Assembly: GCA_038211295.1 (NCBI GenBank)
Contig: JBBQVS010000087.1
Coordinates: forward strand, 1-16,156
Reading direction: 5' to 3'
Length of the DNA: 16,156 bases
Source of the DNA: JBBQVS01 sp038211295
GTDB lineage: Bacteria > Chloroflexota > Ktedonobacteria > Ktedonobacterales > Ktedonobacteraceae
The translations under genes were made by a program, and so were the position numbers. The notes beneath the pieces are model-generated. The model was not told the DNA's origin and did not search any database. It was given only the letters and a program-made list of their open reading frames with translations. Of the stretch, positions 14,126 through 16,156 are shown piece by piece (position 1 is the stretch's first letter; each line of letters opens with the position of its first letter).

Positions 14126-15511
14126 ATGACTGATGTATATGCTGATTTATTGGTTATTGGCGCGGGTGCTGCTGGCAGTACCGCCGCGACTACGGCAGCA
14201 CGGGCGGGTAGGCTGGTGGTGATGGTAGAGCGCAGCGCAATCGGCGGCACCTGCCTCAACGATGGCTGTGACCCCACAAAGACCTTGCTTTTTATCGCGG
14301 AACGCCTGTACTCCGCACAGCACGCTAAACGCTATGGCCTGCACATCCCCACTGTTGAGGCAAAGTGGGACGAGGTACAGGCATACGTACAACAGCGACT
14401 CAATACGATACGCGGTGGCACATCGGACGAGGCCAGTCAACACCTTGAAAAGCAAGGAGTCAAGGTACTCTTGGGTGAGGCTCGCTTTATTTCACCACAT
14501 GAAGTAGTGGTTCTGAATGGGCAGGGGGAATACACGGTCTACGCAGAACGCGTGATTCTCGCTCCCGGCTGCGAAACAATTATTCCCGATGTCGAGGGCA
14601 TAACAGATACAGATTTCATTAGCAATAGCGAGGCCGTGGATCTCCCCGTACTACCGCGCCAGTTAGCGATTGTGGGCGGGGGCGCGATAGGTATAGAGTT
14701 TGCCCAGATGTTTCACCGCTTCGGTGTCAAGGTCACGGTGCTGGAACATGGGTCTATCTTGCTCGATAAAGAAGACCGTGAGGTCGCAACCCATCTCATT
14801 GAGAGCTTGACACAGGAGGGTATCCACTTCAAAACGGGCATTGAACTCTTGCGTCTTGACAAAGTAGAGTGGAAAAAACAGCTCACATTTCGCAATAGCG
14901 ACGGCGTAGTAGAGGTGCTGGTGGTTGACGAAATCCTGCTCTCGATTGGACGTAAGCCCGCACTTGAGCGTCTCAACCTTGACGTGGCTGGCGTCGAGAC
15001 AACGAAGAAGGGCATCACCGTAGACGAGACGCTCCGCACAAATGTCCCACATATCTGGGCAGCTGGTGACGCAACAGGCGGACTACAGTTCACACATCTA
15101 GCGTCAGAGCAGGGAAAACTGGTAGCGCAAAATGCGTTCGCTGAACACCCGCGCTCGTTTGGCAAGCCAGTCATTCCCTGGGTGACATATACCGACCCGC
15201 CACTAGCACATGTCGGGAAGACGGAGGAAGAGTTACAGCAAGAGGGCGTGGAGTATAGAGTTGGTCGAATGCCATTCGCAGAGGTGGAACGCGCCATCTC
15301 ACAGGATGAAACCCAGGGCTTCGTCAAGCTATTAGCGGACACGGATGGAAAAATTCTGGGTGGGCATATTCTGGGTATACGTGCGGACGACCTGCTCGCG
15401 CCAATCGTTGTCGCGATGCAGGCGGGGTTGACCGCGAGCGATCTGGCGGCGACTATTCTGCCCTACCCAACGTTAGGCGAGGCAGTACGACACGCAGCTG
15501 AGAAGATATAG
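14126..15511 (+). CDS. MerA/dihydrolipoamide-dehydrogenase-like FAD disulfide oxidoreductase
   Basis: The 461-residue cytoplasmic flavoprotein has an FAD-binding GAGAAGS motif (12-18), the redox-active disulfide GTCLNDGC (C43 and C48), an NAD(P)-binding GGGAIGIE motif in the middle, an AAGDATGG second FAD motif (from about residue 312), and a complete dimerisation domain. It should pass electrons from NAD(P)H via FAD to a disulfide or other acceptor. The C-terminal catalytic segment reads ILPYPTLGE (444-452) where lipoamide dehydrogenases have HxHPTLSE, so the usual His is replaced by Tyr447. There is no N-terminal metal-binding NmerA domain or C-terminal Cys pair, so true mercuric reductase is unlikely. 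ATG 14126 has AGAGGA about 6 nt upstream. It is coupled to the S51 gene. Confidence 0.88.
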   Translation: MTDVYADLLVIGAGAAGSTAATTAARAGRLVVMVERSAIGGTCLNDGCDPTKTLLFIAERLYSAQHAKRYGLHIPTVEAKWDEVQAYVQQRLNTIRGGTSDEASQHLEKQGVKVLLGEARFISPHEVVVLNGQGEYTVYAERVILAPGCETIIPDVEGITDTDFISNSEAVDLPVLPRQLAIVGGGAIGIEFAQMFHRFGVKVTVLEHGSILLDKEDREVATHLIESLTQEGIHFKTGIELLRLDKVEWKKQLTFRNSDGVVEVLVVDEILLSIGRKPALERLNLDVAGVETTKKGITVDETLRTNVPHIWAAGDATGGLQFTHLASEQGKLVAQNAFAEHPRSFGKPVIPWVTYTDPPLAHVGKTEEELQQEGVEYRVGRMPFAEVERAISQDETQGFVKLLADTDGKILGGHILGIRADDLLAPIVVAMQAGLTASDLAATILPYPTLGEAVRHAAEKI

Positions 15512-15514
15512 CGG

Positions 15515-15551
15515 AAGGGGCATGGCACGGCTTGCCCGCGCCACGCTCCTT
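15515..15551. terminator. Imperfect long hairpin between convergent genes
   Basis: Positions 15515-15521 pair with 15545-15551 (AAGGGGC with GCTCCTT, one G-T). After a single mismatch TGGC pairs with GCCA, and after another CGG pairs with CCG around a CTTGC loop. It begins 4 nt past the flavoprotein stop and 18 nt from the end of the opposing gene. No T-run flanks it. It is a likely bidirectional terminator. Confidence 0.55.
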
Positions 15552-15568
15552 ACCTCCGAACGCCTCCA

Positions 15569-16153
15569 TTATATCTTTTGGTGCTCTGTATCTTTCGCGT
15601 GATGTTCCGCCTCTCTCGTCGCGGGGAACACCGTGCCGTCGGGCAGGGTCAGGCCGTGCGAGAAGCGGCGACTGTCGATGTAGGCCCGATCAATGCGTTC
15701 CTCGATGGGCAGGGCGTTTATGCGCTCGTTGAGGTCGTCATCGTCACCCGCGTACAGCAGAAAGCCCTCCAATCCTTGCAGCATCTCGCATTTCTCACGA
15801 TCATTGACCACTCCATAGATCACCAGACACAGACCTGTGAGGCCCGTCGGGGGCGGGTCGTCGGGCAGGGGTTGTGTCACCTTCGCACGCGGGACAGGAT
15901 GAACAGGGCGAGCGGTTTCTGGGGTATCAACAATCTCCATGTATATATCCATCACCACCTCCATCGCTTGAGTGTCGCCCACAAGCGGAATGAGGGACTC
16001 CTTGAGGCCGTTCAGGTTGCGGTATCGGGCCTCAATCGAGTCATGGGAGGCGACGCTGGCGGGTTGGTCGAACATGCGGCGCACGGCCTGACATTCTAGC
16101 TCAATGCGCTCACGTAGACACGCGACCTCGCTTCTATTCTCTCTCTGAAGCAT
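15569..16153 (-). CDS. Unrecognised soluble protein
   Basis: The gene encodes 194 residues, or more if it starts beyond the window edge, because the first ATG lies only 3 nt from the end. I do not recognise the family. Residues 1-76 look helical and charged (CLRERIELECQAVRRMFDQP; LKESLIPLVGDTQAMEVVMD). A Pro-rich linker follows (VHPVPRAKVTQPLPDDPPP), then a compact acidic region (GLEGFLLYAGDDDDLNERIN; IEERIDRAYIDSRRFSHGL) and a His/Glu-rich end. There is no signal peptide or membrane helix. The DNA reaches roughly 65% G+C around 15601-15720, above its neighbours, hinting at different ancestry. An overlapping plus-strand reading (15578-16099) was judged less protein-like. Confidence 0.5.
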   Translation of the reverse strand: MLQRENRSEVACLRERIELECQAVRRMFDQPASVASHDSIEARYRNLNGLKESLIPLVGDTQAMEVVMDIYMEIVDTPETARPVHPVPRAKVTQPLPDDPPPTGLTGLCLVIYGVVNDREKCEMLQGLEGFLLYAGDDDDLNERINALPIEERIDRAYIDSRRFSHGLTLPDGTVFPATREAEHHAKDTEHQKI

Positions 16154-16156
16154 GAC

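Noticed and set aside
14126..15511. Mercuric reductase
   Set aside because: There is no NmerA domain, no C-terminal cysteine pair and no mer genes or MerR nearby.

Overview
The window (about 53% G+C by eye) looks like a chromosomal segment of a Ktedonobacteria-like Chloroflexota bacterium. The grounds are moderate G+C, a Tat-exported ferritin-like protein, a polytopic membrane HAMP protein beside a DUF4388-like protein, and fused multidomain housekeeping enzymes. This lineage call is inference from gene content. No rRNA, tRNA, CRISPR array or transposase gene was found.

Layout. (1) Positions 1-850 hold a DMT/EamA permease on the minus strand whose 3' end has been lost at a short inverted repeat, followed upstream by a strong hairpin. 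(2) Positions 852-1890 hold a Tat-secreted ferritin-like protein on the minus strand with two operator-like dyads upstream. (3) Positions 1881-8501 hold a four-gene minus-strand run, in transcription order: acyl-CoA synthetase, cysteinyl-tRNA synthetase fused to a family-2 glycosyltransferase with a His-rich tail, a ThuA-like/Gfo-Idh-MocA oxidoreductase fusion, and an S51 (cyanophycinase/peptidase E-like) serine hydrolase. It begins at a good promoter near 8474-8501 and ends at an intrinsic terminator at 1881-1920. (4) Positions 8579-11779 hold a divergent plus-strand group: a DUF4388-like protein, a six-helix HAMP protein with no output domain, and an MFS transporter starting at TTG. (5) At 11796-11857 there is a perfect 62-bp palindrome with no spacer, between convergent genes. 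(6) Positions 11856-13256 hold an NmrA-like NAD(P)-binding protein and a Fur-family regulator on the minus strand. (7) Positions 13384-15511 hold a second S51 hydrolase and a MerA/dihydrolipoamide-dehydrogenase-like flavoprotein that form a tight plus-strand pair, ending at another hairpin (15515-15551). (8) Positions 15569-16153 hold an unrecognised G+C-rich gene on the minus strand that may continue past the window edge.

How it fits together. Most of these genes look like independent metabolic or regulatory units. The most unusual parts are the CysRS-glycosyltransferase-His-tail fusion inside an otherwise accessory operon, the ThuA/Gfo fusion whose N-terminus seems to be missing, two divergent S51 hydrolases in 12 kb without any cyanophycin synthetase, and the long palindromes at both convergent junctions. 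I see no defence or mobile system.
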